64,000 bases of DNA from Marinobacter guineae. GTDB lineage: Bacteria > Pseudomonadota > Gammaproteobacteria > Pseudomonadales > Oleiphilaceae. The stretch is from assembly GCF_002744735.1 (NCBI RefSeq), contig NZ_KZ319342.1, forward strand, positions 124,001-188,000. Direction: 5' to 3'. The position numbers and the translations under genes were made by a program. Under the pieces are notes generated by a model. That model searched no databases. It had not been told where the DNA came from and saw nothing but the letters and a program-made list of their open reading frames with translations. Below, one piece after another: positions 34,568-42,967 of this stretch. Numbering within the stretch: position 1 is the first letter of the stretch; each line of letters begins with the position of its first letter.

Positions 34568-35065
34568 ATGAAATTGACCACTAAAGGCCGCTATGCCGTT
34601 ACGGCAATGCTTGATCTGGCTCTTCACGGAGACCAGGGGCCGGTGAGTCTTGCCGACATTTCGGCCCGTCAGGAAATCTCCCTGTCCTACCTGGAACAGC
34701 TTTTCTCCCGTCTTCGTCGCCAGAAACTGGTTACCAGCATTCGTGGTCCTGGTGGAGGCTATCGGCTCAGCCGCCCGGCCGCTGATGTCTATATTGCCGA
34801 AGTTGTAGATGCCGTCAGTGAATCACTGGATACCACGCGGTGCGGCAATAAGGGCGATTGCCAGAACGGCGAGAAATGCCTGACCCACCACCTCTGGTCT
34901 GACCTGAGTGATCAGATTCATCAGTTTCTCAGCGAGATCAGTCTCGGAGACCTGATGAGAAAGCACGAAATCCGCCAGGTTGCGGACCGCCAGAACCGCC
35001 GTCAGTCTGGCAGCGGTTCTGAAACGATCAACACCGAACGCCTGTCTGACCAGGCGCCGGCCTGA
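34568..35065 (+). CDS. iscR: Iron-sulphur cluster regulator IscR
   Basis: IscR is an Rrf2-family repressor that senses iron-sulphur status. The 165-residue protein has the winged-helix start MKLTTKGRYAVTAMLDLALH and the cluster ligands C92, C98, C104 with H107, the same numbering as E. coli IscR. The type 1 operator upstream indicates autoregulation. Only iscS follows it; the usual iscU, iscA, hscB, hscA and fdx genes are absent. Confidence 0.96.
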   Translation: MKLTTKGRYAVTAMLDLALHGDQGPVSLADISARQEISLSYLEQLFSRLRRQKLVTSIRGPGGGYRLSRPAADVYIAEVVDAVSESLDTTRCGNKGDCQNGEKCLTHHLWSDLSDQIHQFLSEISLGDLMRKHEIRQVADRQNRRQSGSGSETINTERLSDQAPA

Positions 35066-35087
35066 CACCAACAAACTCCTGGAAACC

Positions 35088-36236
35088 ATGAAAAAGCCCG
35101 TATATCTGGATTACGCGGCCACGACGCCCGTTGATCCTTCTGTCGCCGACGAAATGGTGAAGTACCTGACGCCGGATGGTGTGTTTGGCAATCCCGCTTC
35201 CCGTTCCCACGCCTTTGGCTGGCAGGCGGAAGCGGCGGTCGAGGCTTCGCGGAAACAGGTCGCCAGCCTGATTCATGCCGATCCCCGGGAAATCGTCTGG
35301 ACCTCCGGTGCCACGGAATCGGATAACCTGGCGATCAAGGGTGCTGTGGCCGGCCGCCAGGATGCCCACATTGTCACGTCGAAAATTGAACACAAGGCGG
35401 TTCTCGATACCTGCAAGTGGCTGGAGCAGCACGGCACAGAAGTCACCTGGCTGGACCCCGCGCCGGATGGCAGTATCAGCTGTCAGCAGGTGGTGAATGC
35501 CCTCAGGAACAATACCGTGCTGGTCAGCCTGATGCTGGTGAACAACGAGCTTGGGACCATCACGGACATCGCGGCCATCGGCTCCGAGTTGCGGCAGCGG
35601 GGCGTCCTGTTTCATGTAGATGCTGCTCAGGCGGCCGGCAAAATGGCAGTCGATGTCACGTCGATGCCCGTGGACCTGCTGGCACTTTCCGGGCATAAGG
35701 TATACGGGCCAAAGGGCGTGGGCGCCCTTTATGTCAGGCGCTCTCCGGATGTTCGCATCGAGGCCCAGATCCATGGTGGCGGCCATGAGCGTGGGATGCG
35801 CTCCGGGACCCTGCCGACCCATCAGATTGTCGGAATGGGGAAGGCGTTTGCGATTGCCCAGTCCCGGCTTGAGGATGAAGTGCGAAAGCTGGAATCACTG
35901 CGTGAATCATTCCTGGCCGGTCTGGAGCCCCTCCAGGGTGTCAGTCTGAATGGAAGCCGGTCCCAGCGTGTACCCGGCATTGTGAACCTTTCGTTCGACG
36001 GTGTTGAGGCGGAGTCCCTGATGCTGGGGCTGCGGGATCTGGCCGTATCTTCCGGATCGGCCTGTGCTTCGGCCACAATAGAACCCTCGTTTGTTCTCCG
36101 TGGCATTGGTTTGAGTGATGAGCAGGCCCATCGCGCACTGCGTTTTTCCTTTGGCCGGTTTACAACGGAGGAGGAAATCGCTTTTGCCAGTTCGCAAATT
36201 GTTGATGTTGTTAGCCGCCTCCGTGCAGTGCGGTAG
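35088..36236 (+). CDS. iscS: Cysteine desulfurase IscS, C-terminally shortened
   Basis: IscS removes sulphur from cysteine using pyridoxal phosphate. The 382-residue protein has YLDYAATTPVDPS at the start, the PLP lysine in ALSGHKVYGPKG (near 206), and the mobile loop with catalytic cysteine in SSGSACASATIEPS (near 324). Compared with E. coli IscS (404 residues) it stops at SRLRAVR and lacks the final 20 or so residues, which help bind IscU. No IscU gene follows. It may feed tRNA thiolation or another acceptor. The ATG at 35088 is the family start; the frame upstream overlaps iscR. Confidence 0.9.
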   Translation: MKKPVYLDYAATTPVDPSVADEMVKYLTPDGVFGNPASRSHAFGWQAEAAVEASRKQVASLIHADPREIVWTSGATESDNLAIKGAVAGRQDAHIVTSKIEHKAVLDTCKWLEQHGTEVTWLDPAPDGSISCQQVVNALRNNTVLVSLMLVNNELGTITDIAAIGSELRQRGVLFHVDAAQAAGKMAVDVTSMPVDLLALSGHKVYGPKGVGALYVRRSPDVRIEAQIHGGGHERGMRSGTLPTHQIVGMGKAFAIAQSRLEDEVRKLESLRESFLAGLEPLQGVSLNGSRSQRVPGIVNLSFDGVEAESLMLGLRDLAVSSGSACASATIEPSFVLRGIGLSDEQAHRALRFSFGRFTTEEEIAFASSQIVDVVSRLRAVR

Positions 36237-36256
36237 GAAGTTTGCCCCGGACTGCG

Positions 36257-36262
36257 TATAAT
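36257..36262 (+). promoter_or_regulatory. -10 element of a separate ndk promoter
   Basis: A perfect TATAAT lies 43 bases before the ndk ATG and 21 bases after the iscS stop. The -35 region (TAGGAA, 17 bases upstream) is poor, so the assignment rests on the -10 alone. Confidence 0.45.
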
Positions 36263-36304
36263 CGCAGGCCAGAATTTTTACCATAAATAAACTGGAGAAA
36301 GACC

Positions 36305-36733
36305 ATGGCAATTGAGCGCACGCTCTCCATTATCAAGCCCGATGCGGTAGCAAAGAACGTGATCGGCGAAATTTACAGCCGTTTTGAGAAAGCCGGTCTG
36401 AACATTATTGCTGCCAAGATGATGCACCTGACCCAGGAGCAGGCAGAAGGCTTCTATGCAGAGCACAAAGAGCGCCCGTTCTTTAACGATCTGGTTGCTT
36501 TCATGACCTCTGGCCCGGTTGTTGTTCAGGCTCTGGAAGGCGAAGGCGCCATCCTGAAGAACCGTGATCTGATGGGTGCGACCAACCCGAAGGAAGCCGA
36601 AGCTGGCACCATCCGTGCTGATTTTGCATCGTCCATCGATGCCAATGCCGTTCACGGCTCTGATTCCGCGGCTTCCGCCGAGCGCGAAATCGCTTATTTC
36701 TTTAATGACAACGAAATCTGCCCGCGGGGCTGA
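36305..36733 (+). CDS. ndk: Nucleoside diphosphate kinase
   Basis: Ndk exchanges the terminal phosphate between nucleoside triphosphates and diphosphates. The 142-residue length and the start AIERTLSIIKPDAV are typical, and the phosphorylated histidine lies in NAVHGSDSAASAEREI (about 115-130). GGAGAAAG precedes the ATG. In Pseudomonas ndk follows the isc operon before rlmN; here it follows iscS directly. Confidence 0.97.
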   Translation: MAIERTLSIIKPDAVAKNVIGEIYSRFEKAGLNIIAAKMMHLTQEQAEGFYAEHKERPFFNDLVAFMTSGPVVVQALEGEGAILKNRDLMGATNPKEAEAGTIRADFASSIDANAVHGSDSAASAEREIAYFFNDNEICPRG

Positions 36734-36742
36734 TTCGTTGAT

Positions 36743-36768
36743 CGGAGGCGACTATCCGGTCGCCTCCG
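36743..36768 (+). terminator. Hairpin between ndk and rlmN
   Basis: CGGAGGCGAC at 36743-36752 pairs perfectly with GTCGCCTCCG at 36759-36768 around a six-base loop. Only AATTGGTTAT follows, not a real T run, so it may be a partial terminator or an RNA stabiliser for ndk. Confidence 0.45.
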
Positions 36769-36795
36769 AATTGGTTATCTGATCGAGGTTATGAA

Positions 36796-37908
36796 ATGAC
36801 AGCGGCCGCTGAAAAAACCAACCTTCTGGGGATGCCGAAAGCAAAACTCGAAGCTTTCTTTGAATCCCTGGGGGAGAAGCGTTTTCGTGCCACTCAGGTT
36901 TTGCAGTGGATTCATCAGCGCGGCGCTGATGACTTCGATCAAATGACCAATATGAGCAAGGCGTTACGGGAAAAGCTGAACGAAGTGGCAGAAATCCGTG
37001 GCCCTGAAGTGGTTTACGACGAGATGTCCAATGACGGCACCCGCAAGTGGGTGATGCGCATGGATAACGGCAACAATGTCGAGACCGTTCTGATTCCCGA
37101 TGGCGAACGGGGCACGCTTTGCGTTTCGTCCCAGATCGGTTGCAGTCTGGACTGTACTTTCTGTTCCACGGGTAAGCGAGGCTTTAACCGTAATCTCACG
37201 GCGGCCGAAGTTATCGGCCAGGTGTGGGTGGCGCGGAAGGCCTTCATGCCGTTCGAGCCTGGCCCGGACAGGCCCATTACCAATGTTGTGATGATGGGCA
37301 TGGGTGAACCCCTGCTTAACTTCGACAACGTTGTTGATGCCATGAACCTGATGATGGAAGATCTGGCCTATGGGATCTCCAAGCGCCGGGTAACCCTCAG
37401 TACCTCTGGCGTAGTTCCCGCTATAGACCGCCTGGCGGAAGTTACCGATGTTTCACTGGCCATTTCGTTACATGCCCCGAATGATGAGTTGCGTAACAAA
37501 CTGGTTCCATTGAATAAAAAGTATCCGATCGCGGAGTTGCTGGCTGCCACCAAGAGGTACTTTGCCCGGCTGCCAGAGAAGCGTAAAGCGACTATTGAAT
37601 ACACCGTGATTGAAGGGATGAATGATCAGCCGGAACACGCTCGGGAGCTTGCCGAGCTATTGCGGGATCTGCCGTGCAAGATCAATCTGATACCATTTAA
37701 TCCTTTTCCGGAGAGTGATTTCCGCCGTCCGAGTATGAACGCGACTCGCCGGTTCCAGGCCGTTCTCAATGAAGCGGGCTACGTCGCAACAATCAGAACC
37801 ACTCGTGGTGACGATATTGATGCGGCATGTGGGCAGCTTGTGGGAAAGGTTGAAGACAGAACACGCCGGAGCCAACGGTACATTCAGGTTCAGCAGGTCA
37901 ATCCCTGA
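36796..37908 (+). CDS. rlmN: Dual-specificity 23S rRNA/tRNA adenine-C2 methyltransferase RlmN
   Basis: RlmN is a radical-SAM enzyme that methylates A2503 of 23S rRNA and A37 of some tRNAs. The 370-residue protein has the cluster motif CSLDCTFC with cysteines 116, 120 and 123, the NVVMMGMGEPLLNFDNV stretch near 168-184, and a catalytic cysteine in DIDAACGQL (C345). It needs a [4Fe-4S] cluster, relevant given the reduced isc locus. It starts the rlmN-pilF-rodZ-ispG-hisS series. Confidence 0.96.
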   Translation: MTAAAEKTNLLGMPKAKLEAFFESLGEKRFRATQVLQWIHQRGADDFDQMTNMSKALREKLNEVAEIRGPEVVYDEMSNDGTRKWVMRMDNGNNVETVLIPDGERGTLCVSSQIGCSLDCTFCSTGKRGFNRNLTAAEVIGQVWVARKAFMPFEPGPDRPITNVVMMGMGEPLLNFDNVVDAMNLMMEDLAYGISKRRVTLSTSGVVPAIDRLAEVTDVSLAISLHAPNDELRNKLVPLNKKYPIAELLAATKRYFARLPEKRKATIEYTVIEGMNDQPEHARELAELLRDLPCKINLIPFNPFPESDFRRPSMNATRRFQAVLNEAGYVATIRTTRGDDIDAACGQLVGKVEDRTRRSQRYIQVQQVNP

Positions 37909-37948
37909 GCCCGGAACCTAAAACAGCTCAATCGAGGAAGGGGAGACT

Positions 37949-38755
37949 GTGACAGACAAATCAGCAAACCGACGTATTTTGCTGTTGGCCATTATGCTGT
38001 GCACCCTGCTTGTCACAGGCTGTGTCACTACCAGTGACAGCAGGTTTTCCCGGGAAGCCGACCGGCAGGAAGTCGTTGACGATTATGTAAAGCTTGCGAC
38101 TGCCTATATCGGGCAAGGCAACCTCGAGCGGGCCCGCCACCACCTCGACCGGGCCCTGAAGCTTGACGCGGATGATGCCGGCGCAAGGGCTGCGATGGGG
38201 CTGGTCTACAACGCTGAGGGCGAGCCTGAACTGGCGGAGCGGAATTTCAAAAAGTCCATCTCCGAGGATCCCGGGTATACCCGGGCACGGGTCTATTATG
38301 GTGCTTTTCTCTTTGCCCAGGGGCGAATGGACAACGCCAGGGATCAGTTTCGCGCAGCCTCCCGGGACACCGGATATAATGATCGGGGATCCGTGTTTTT
38401 TAATTTGGGCATGACCCAGGAAAGGCTTGGTGAACTGGAAGCGGCGGCTACCTCTTACCGGCGCGCGGTAGAGTTGATGAGAGGCGATGCGCGTCCCCTG
38501 TTGGCCCTCTCCCGGGTGTCGGTTGAGGCAGGAAACTACGAAGACGCCGCCAGATATTATTCACGGCTGACGTCCATGATGCAGCGGAACCCACGCCTCG
38601 TCCATTCAGCAGAGAGTCTTTTCACCGGTATCCGCATTGCCCGTTATTTCAATAATGGTGACCAGGAAGGGAGTCTGGCGCTGCAGCTCAGAAACAATTT
38701 CCCGGAGTCAGTGGAATACCAACAATATAAGGTGCTGATTTCTAATGGCAACTGA
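37949..38755 (+). CDS. pilF: Type IV pilus biogenesis lipoprotein PilF/PilW
   Basis: PilF is a TPR lipoprotein that helps assemble the PilQ secretin. The 268-residue precursor starts with GTG after AGGAAGGGGAG, has a signal peptide ending LLVTGC with lipid cysteine 25, and then about five or six TPR units (for example NLERARHHLDRALKLDADDA near 56-75). Its place between rlmN and rodZ/ispG is conserved in Pseudomonas. Its last 11 bases overlap rodZ. Confidence 0.9.
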   Translation: MTDKSANRRILLLAIMLCTLLVTGCVTTSDSRFSREADRQEVVDDYVKLATAYIGQGNLERARHHLDRALKLDADDAGARAAMGLVYNAEGEPELAERNFKKSISEDPGYTRARVYYGAFLFAQGRMDNARDQFRAASRDTGYNDRGSVFFNLGMTQERLGELEAAATSYRRAVELMRGDARPLLALSRVSVEAGNYEDAARYYSRLTSMMQRNPRLVHSAESLFTGIRIARYFNNGDQEGSLALQLRNNFPESVEYQQYKVLISNGN

Positions 38756-39773
38756 TGAAAATTCACAGCCAGCGATGAAAGAGCCCGTTGGCCAGCAGCT
38801 TCAGAAGGCGCGAGAAGCCTCCGGCTTGAGTGTCAGCGATGTGGCCGGGGCGCAGCATTTGCGACCGTCAGTGATCCAGGCTATCGAGTCAGGGGATTAC
38901 AGCCAGATCGATAGTGAACTCTTTCTGAAAGGGTATGTCAGGACCTACGCAAAACAGGTTGGGATGGACGCCGATGCAGTGATTGCGGATCTTGACCAGG
39001 AACTGGAACCGATCCGTCAGCAGCGGGAGCAGGAGCACGAGGCCAGCCCGCTGGTGGACATCGAACGTCGCAGGCGCAGAAAGCGGCAACTCGCCAAGAC
39101 GCTGTTTTTCCTTTTAATTCTTGGCATTGCCGGTTATCTGGCGTTTGCTTTCCTGATGCCGGAACCCGAGACGGGTGGGGAACAGCCAGAGGCATCCTCT
39201 GCACCTGAGGCCCTGCAGGGCCAGATTGAAAATGCAGAAGCGCCGGGGCCGGCAGAATCGACTGATGTCAATCCGGGAGTTCCGGCTACGGGTCCGGGAG
39301 GAGAGCCGGCAGGTACGGATTCTGAAGAAGGTATCGCCTCAGAGCAGTCATTGTTGCCGGGTTCTGTTGCGGAGTCTGATGGACCGGGCACTGCAGAGGA
39401 GCCGGATAGTGAGAATCCGGTGGCTGGGGACACATCTTCTGAGGCTCTGATGGAACAGGTTCCGACGGTTGTGCAGACTCCGGATCCGGTGCTGGATAAT
39501 CGCTCCGGACTGGCGGAGGCCACTGATATCGCCCGGCTTCAGATCAGTTTCATCGATGACTGCTGGGTTCAGGTAAGTGATGCGACCGGGAACCGTCTGG
39601 TGAATTCCCTTCAGCGTACCGGAGATGAAATTGATGTTTCCGGCCAGGCGCCGCTCAATGTTGTTATCGGTGCCGTTGACGCCGTTGAATCCATTCGTTT
39701 CCAGGGAGAGCCGCTGGATCTGGATAGCTACCGTGTCGTCAACAACCGGTCAGAGTTTTCCCTGACAATCTGA
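38745..39773 (+). CDS. rodZ: Cell-shape protein RodZ
   Basis: RodZ links the MreB cytoskeleton to the elongasome. The 342-residue protein has an N-terminal HTH_25 domain (QLQKAREASGLSVSDVAGAQ, about 14-33, through residue 80), a basic stretch, one membrane helix near 112-133, a long acidic Pro/Ser/Glu linker (135-250) and a C-terminal DUF4115 domain with LQISFIDDCWVQVSDATGNR. It overlaps pilF by 11 bases and precedes ispG. Confidence 0.9.
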   Translation: MATDENSQPAMKEPVGQQLQKAREASGLSVSDVAGAQHLRPSVIQAIESGDYSQIDSELFLKGYVRTYAKQVGMDADAVIADLDQELEPIRQQREQEHEASPLVDIERRRRRKRQLAKTLFFLLILGIAGYLAFAFLMPEPETGGEQPEASSAPEALQGQIENAEAPGPAESTDVNPGVPATGPGGEPAGTDSEEGIASEQSLLPGSVAESDGPGTAEEPDSENPVAGDTSSEALMEQVPTVVQTPDPVLDNRSGLAEATDIARLQISFIDDCWVQVSDATGNRLVNSLQRTGDEIDVSGQAPLNVVIGAVDAVESIRFQGEPLDLDSYRVVNNRSEFSLTI

Positions 39774-39808
39774 AATTTGATTACATTTTCCATATCGGTC
39801 AGCAAGAC

Positions 39809-40927
39809 ATGAAACAGGATTCCCCGATTATCAGACGCAAATCCCGCCAGATCATGGTGGGTAATGTTCCTGTGGGCGGCGATGCTCCGATAGCGGTGCA
39901 GAGCATGACCAACACCAACACCTCTGATGTTGACGCCACGGTAGGTCAGATCCGGGCGTTGCAAGAGGCAGGTGCGGATATCGTTCGTGTTTCGGTGCCT
40001 TCTATGGACGCCGCTGAGGCGTTCGGCAAGATTCGCGAGCAGGTCTCGCTGCCTCTGGTGGCTGACATCCACTTCGATTACAAGATCGCTCTTCGGGTTG
40101 CGGAGTTGGGTGTGGATTGTCTGCGTATCAACCCGGGCAATATCGGCCGCGATGATCGTGTCAGCGCGGTTATCAGCGCGGCCCGGGACGGAAATATTCC
40201 GATCCGTATCGGTGTGAACGCCGGTTCCCTCGAGAAATCCCTTCAGCGTAAATACGGAGAGCCGACGGCGGATGCCCTGGTTGAGTCGGCCATGCGCCAC
40301 ATTGATATTCTGGATCACCACGATTTCCAGGATTTCAAGGTCAGCCTGAAAGCCTCGGAAGTGTTTATGACGGTGGAAGCTTACCGGAAAATTGCGTCCC
40401 AGATTGAGCAGCCGCTTCACCTTGGCATCACTGAGGCAGGCGGTTTCCGTTCAGGAACGGTCAAATCCTCCATCGGCCTGGGAATGCTGCTGATGGATGG
40501 CATTGGCGACACCATTCGGGTGTCATTGGCGGCTGACCCGGTTCAGGAAATCAAGGTTGGTTTTGATATTCTCAAGAGCCTCCGTCTGCGTAGCCGGGGC
40601 ATCAACTTTATTGCCTGCCCCAGCTGTTCCCGCCAGAATTTTGATGTGATCCAGACCATGAACGATCTGGAAGCGCGGCTTGAGGATGTAAACACCTCAC
40701 TGGATGTGGCAATTATCGGCTGCATTGTTAACGGTCCCGGAGAGGCAAAGGTAGCCGATATCGGCCTGACTGGCGGCAGCCCGAAGAACCTGTTTTACAT
40801 GGCGGGCAAGCCTAACCAGAAGCTGGACAACGCTACACTGACTGACGATCTGGAGCGTCTGATTCGTGAAGAGGTGGCACGTCGCAAGGAGCAGGAAGAG
40901 TCGATCATTGCCCGTTCCGACCACTGA
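39809..40927 (+). CDS. ispG: 4-hydroxy-3-methylbut-2-enyl diphosphate synthase
   Basis: IspG carries out the penultimate step of the MEP isoprenoid pathway with a [4Fe-4S] cluster. The 372-residue protein has cluster ligands C270, C273 (CPSC) and C305 (GCIVNGPGE) with E312, identical in position to E. coli. The N-terminal TIM barrel begins at VGGDAPIAVQSMTNT. It lies between rodZ and hisS as in many gammaproteobacteria. Confidence 0.97.
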   Translation: MKQDSPIIRRKSRQIMVGNVPVGGDAPIAVQSMTNTNTSDVDATVGQIRALQEAGADIVRVSVPSMDAAEAFGKIREQVSLPLVADIHFDYKIALRVAELGVDCLRINPGNIGRDDRVSAVISAARDGNIPIRIGVNAGSLEKSLQRKYGEPTADALVESAMRHIDILDHHDFQDFKVSLKASEVFMTVEAYRKIASQIEQPLHLGITEAGGFRSGTVKSSIGLGMLLMDGIGDTIRVSLAADPVQEIKVGFDILKSLRLRSRGINFIACPSCSRQNFDVIQTMNDLEARLEDVNTSLDVAIIGCIVNGPGEAKVADIGLTGGSPKNLFYMAGKPNQKLDNATLTDDLERLIREEVARRKEQEESIIARSDH

Positions 40928-40977
40928 TCCGTTTTCGTTTTCAGGCATCACTATCCAGACACAGTTAAGGGTTTAAA

Positions 40978-42258
40978 TTGGCTAAGATTCAGGCAATTCG
41001 CGGGATGAACGATATCCTGCCGGAGCAGACGCCGGTATGGCAGTTTGTGGAATCCACGGTTCGTAAAGTACTGGCCCAGTATGGCTATCAGGAAATCCGC
41101 ATGCCCATCGTTGAGCAGACAGACCTGTTCAAACGATCTATAGGTGAAGTGACGGACATTGTCGAAAAGGAAATGTACACCTTCGAGGACCGCAATGGAG
41201 ACAGTCTGACCCTGCGACCCGAGGGCACTGCCGGTTGCGTGCGGGCGGCGGAAGAGCATGGTCTGCTGTTTAACCAGACCCGGCGGCTCTGGTACACCGG
41301 CCCGATGTTCCGGCACGAGCGCCCACAGAAGGGCCGGTATCGCCAGTTCCACCAGATTGGCGTGGAATGCTTTGGCATGAGCGGTCCGGATATTGATGCC
41401 GAGCTGCTGATTCTGACGGCCAGGCTCTGGAAAGAGCTGGGCCTAGCCGAGCACACCCGCCTCGAGATCAATTCCATAGGTACTTCCGAATCCCGCAAGG
41501 TCTATCGTTCGGCACTGGTAGAGTACCTTGGCCAGTTCAAGGCGGAGCTGGACGCAGACAGCCAGCGGCGACTGGACACCAATCCGTTGCGTATTCTCGA
41601 CAGCAAGGACCCGGCCACCCGTAAGATCCTTGAGCAGGCTCCAAACCTGGACGATTTCCTGGACGACGAATCCCGGGATCACTTTGATCGCCTGAAGGCG
41701 TTACTGAATGCCGCGGGTGTCCGCTATTCCGTAAATCCTGCACTGGTTCGGGGCCTCGATTACTACGGCAAAACCGTGTTCGAATGGATTACCGACAGCC
41801 TTGGCGCCCAGGGCACCGTGTGTGCCGGGGGCCGGTATGACGGTCTGGTTGAACAGCTCGGCGGAAAGCCAACCGTTGCGGTTGGCTTTGCAATGGGCCT
41901 TGAGCGGCTTATTCTCCTCCTTGAAACTCTGAATCTCGTTCCCGGTTACGTGAACAGCGACGCGGATGTCTACGTTACGGCAATGGGTGACGGGGCACTG
42001 GCGCCGGCATTGGTGCTTGCTGAAAAGCTGCGAGCGGCCTTGCCAGAGAGAGTGATTGTTTCCCATTGCGGTGGCGGCAGCTTCAAGAGCCAGATGAAAA
42101 AAGCCGATCGCAGTGGTGCGAAGTACACGGTGATTCTCGGGGAAAACGAGATCGCCAACGGCACCGCGGGACTTAAGCCCATGCGGGCCGATGAACCCCA
42201 GACCGAGATTGCCCAGGACGAACTTGCCTCCGCACTGACGAAGGCCCTGGCCAACTGA
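40978..42258 (+). CDS. hisS: Histidyl-tRNA synthetase
   Basis: HisRS charges tRNA-His. The 426-residue protein has the class II motif 2 region (MFRHERPQKGRYRQFHQIGV, near 104-123) and the histidine-specific LVRGLDYYGKTVFEW near 256-270, followed by an anticodon-binding domain from about 330. It begins with TTG after AAGGG, giving the usual start AKIQAIRGMNDILP. It follows ispG and precedes yfgM. Confidence 0.96.
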   Translation: MAKIQAIRGMNDILPEQTPVWQFVESTVRKVLAQYGYQEIRMPIVEQTDLFKRSIGEVTDIVEKEMYTFEDRNGDSLTLRPEGTAGCVRAAEEHGLLFNQTRRLWYTGPMFRHERPQKGRYRQFHQIGVECFGMSGPDIDAELLILTARLWKELGLAEHTRLEINSIGTSESRKVYRSALVEYLGQFKAELDADSQRRLDTNPLRILDSKDPATRKILEQAPNLDDFLDDESRDHFDRLKALLNAAGVRYSVNPALVRGLDYYGKTVFEWITDSLGAQGTVCAGGRYDGLVEQLGGKPTVAVGFAMGLERLILLLETLNLVPGYVNSDADVYVTAMGDGALAPALVLAEKLRAALPERVIVSHCGGGSFKSQMKKADRSGAKYTVILGENEIANGTAGLKPMRADEPQTEIAQDELASALTKALAN

Positions 42259-42310
42259 ATCTGATCAAATTTCACGATATAAAAGCAAAAATACGACTAC
42301 AGGAGTCCTC

Positions 42311-42967
42311 ATGGCTGAGTTGCGCACCGAAGAAGAACAGATCCAGGCGATCAAGGACTGGTGGAAGAGAAATGGCAGCTCCCTTCTTATCGGTATTGCC
42401 GCCGCCCTGGCCATCGTTTTTGGCTGGCAGGCCTGGCAAAACCACCAGGCGCAGCAACGGACTGAAGCGGCCAACCAGTTTGCCAACCTCCTCAATGCCT
42501 TCAGCAACCAGGCTGATGAAACCAGCGGTGAAACCGTTGCCTTCGTGGCAAAAACACTGCGTGAGGACTACACGGATAGTGCCTATGCGGTATATGGCAA
42601 CCTGATTCTTGCTCGCCAGCAGCTGATGGATGAAGCCGATGCCGAGGCGGCCATCGAGTCTCTCAATTGGGCACTGGAGAAGGCCGGCGAAAACAAGGCC
42701 CTGGCGCTGGTTGTGCGTAATCGTCTTGCCCGCGCGCAGTTTTCTGCCGGCCAGTACGATGAAGCAATTTCGACAATTGATGCCGCGGGCAGTGCCGACG
42801 CTTTCGACGCCATCTATTCCGAACTCCGTGGTGATATTCTTCTGGCACAGGGCAACCGCGAGGGAGCCCGCGAGGCCTATCTTGCTGCCCGCGAAAAGAG
42901 CCAGCAGGGACGTAGCGGTGTATTGGAGCTGAAACTGGCTGACCTTGGTGTCGGGGAGGACGCCTGA
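42311..42967 (+). CDS. yfgM: YfgM, ancillary SecYEG/BamB-linked TPR protein
   Basis: YfgM is an inner-membrane protein that associates with the Sec translocon and periplasmic chaperones. The 218-residue protein has a cytoplasmic N terminus (RTEEEQIQAIKDWWKRNGS), one membrane helix at about 22-40 and a periplasmic TPR_21 domain with LREDYTDSAYAVYGNLILAR. The last base of its stop codon is the first base of the bamB ATG. Confidence 0.9.
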   Translation: MAELRTEEEQIQAIKDWWKRNGSSLLIGIAAALAIVFGWQAWQNHQAQQRTEAANQFANLLNAFSNQADETSGETVAFVAKTLREDYTDSAYAVYGNLILARQQLMDEADAEAAIESLNWALEKAGENKALALVVRNRLARAQFSAGQYDEAISTIDAAGSADAFDAIYSELRGDILLAQGNREGAREAYLAAREKSQQGRSGVLELKLADLGVGEDA

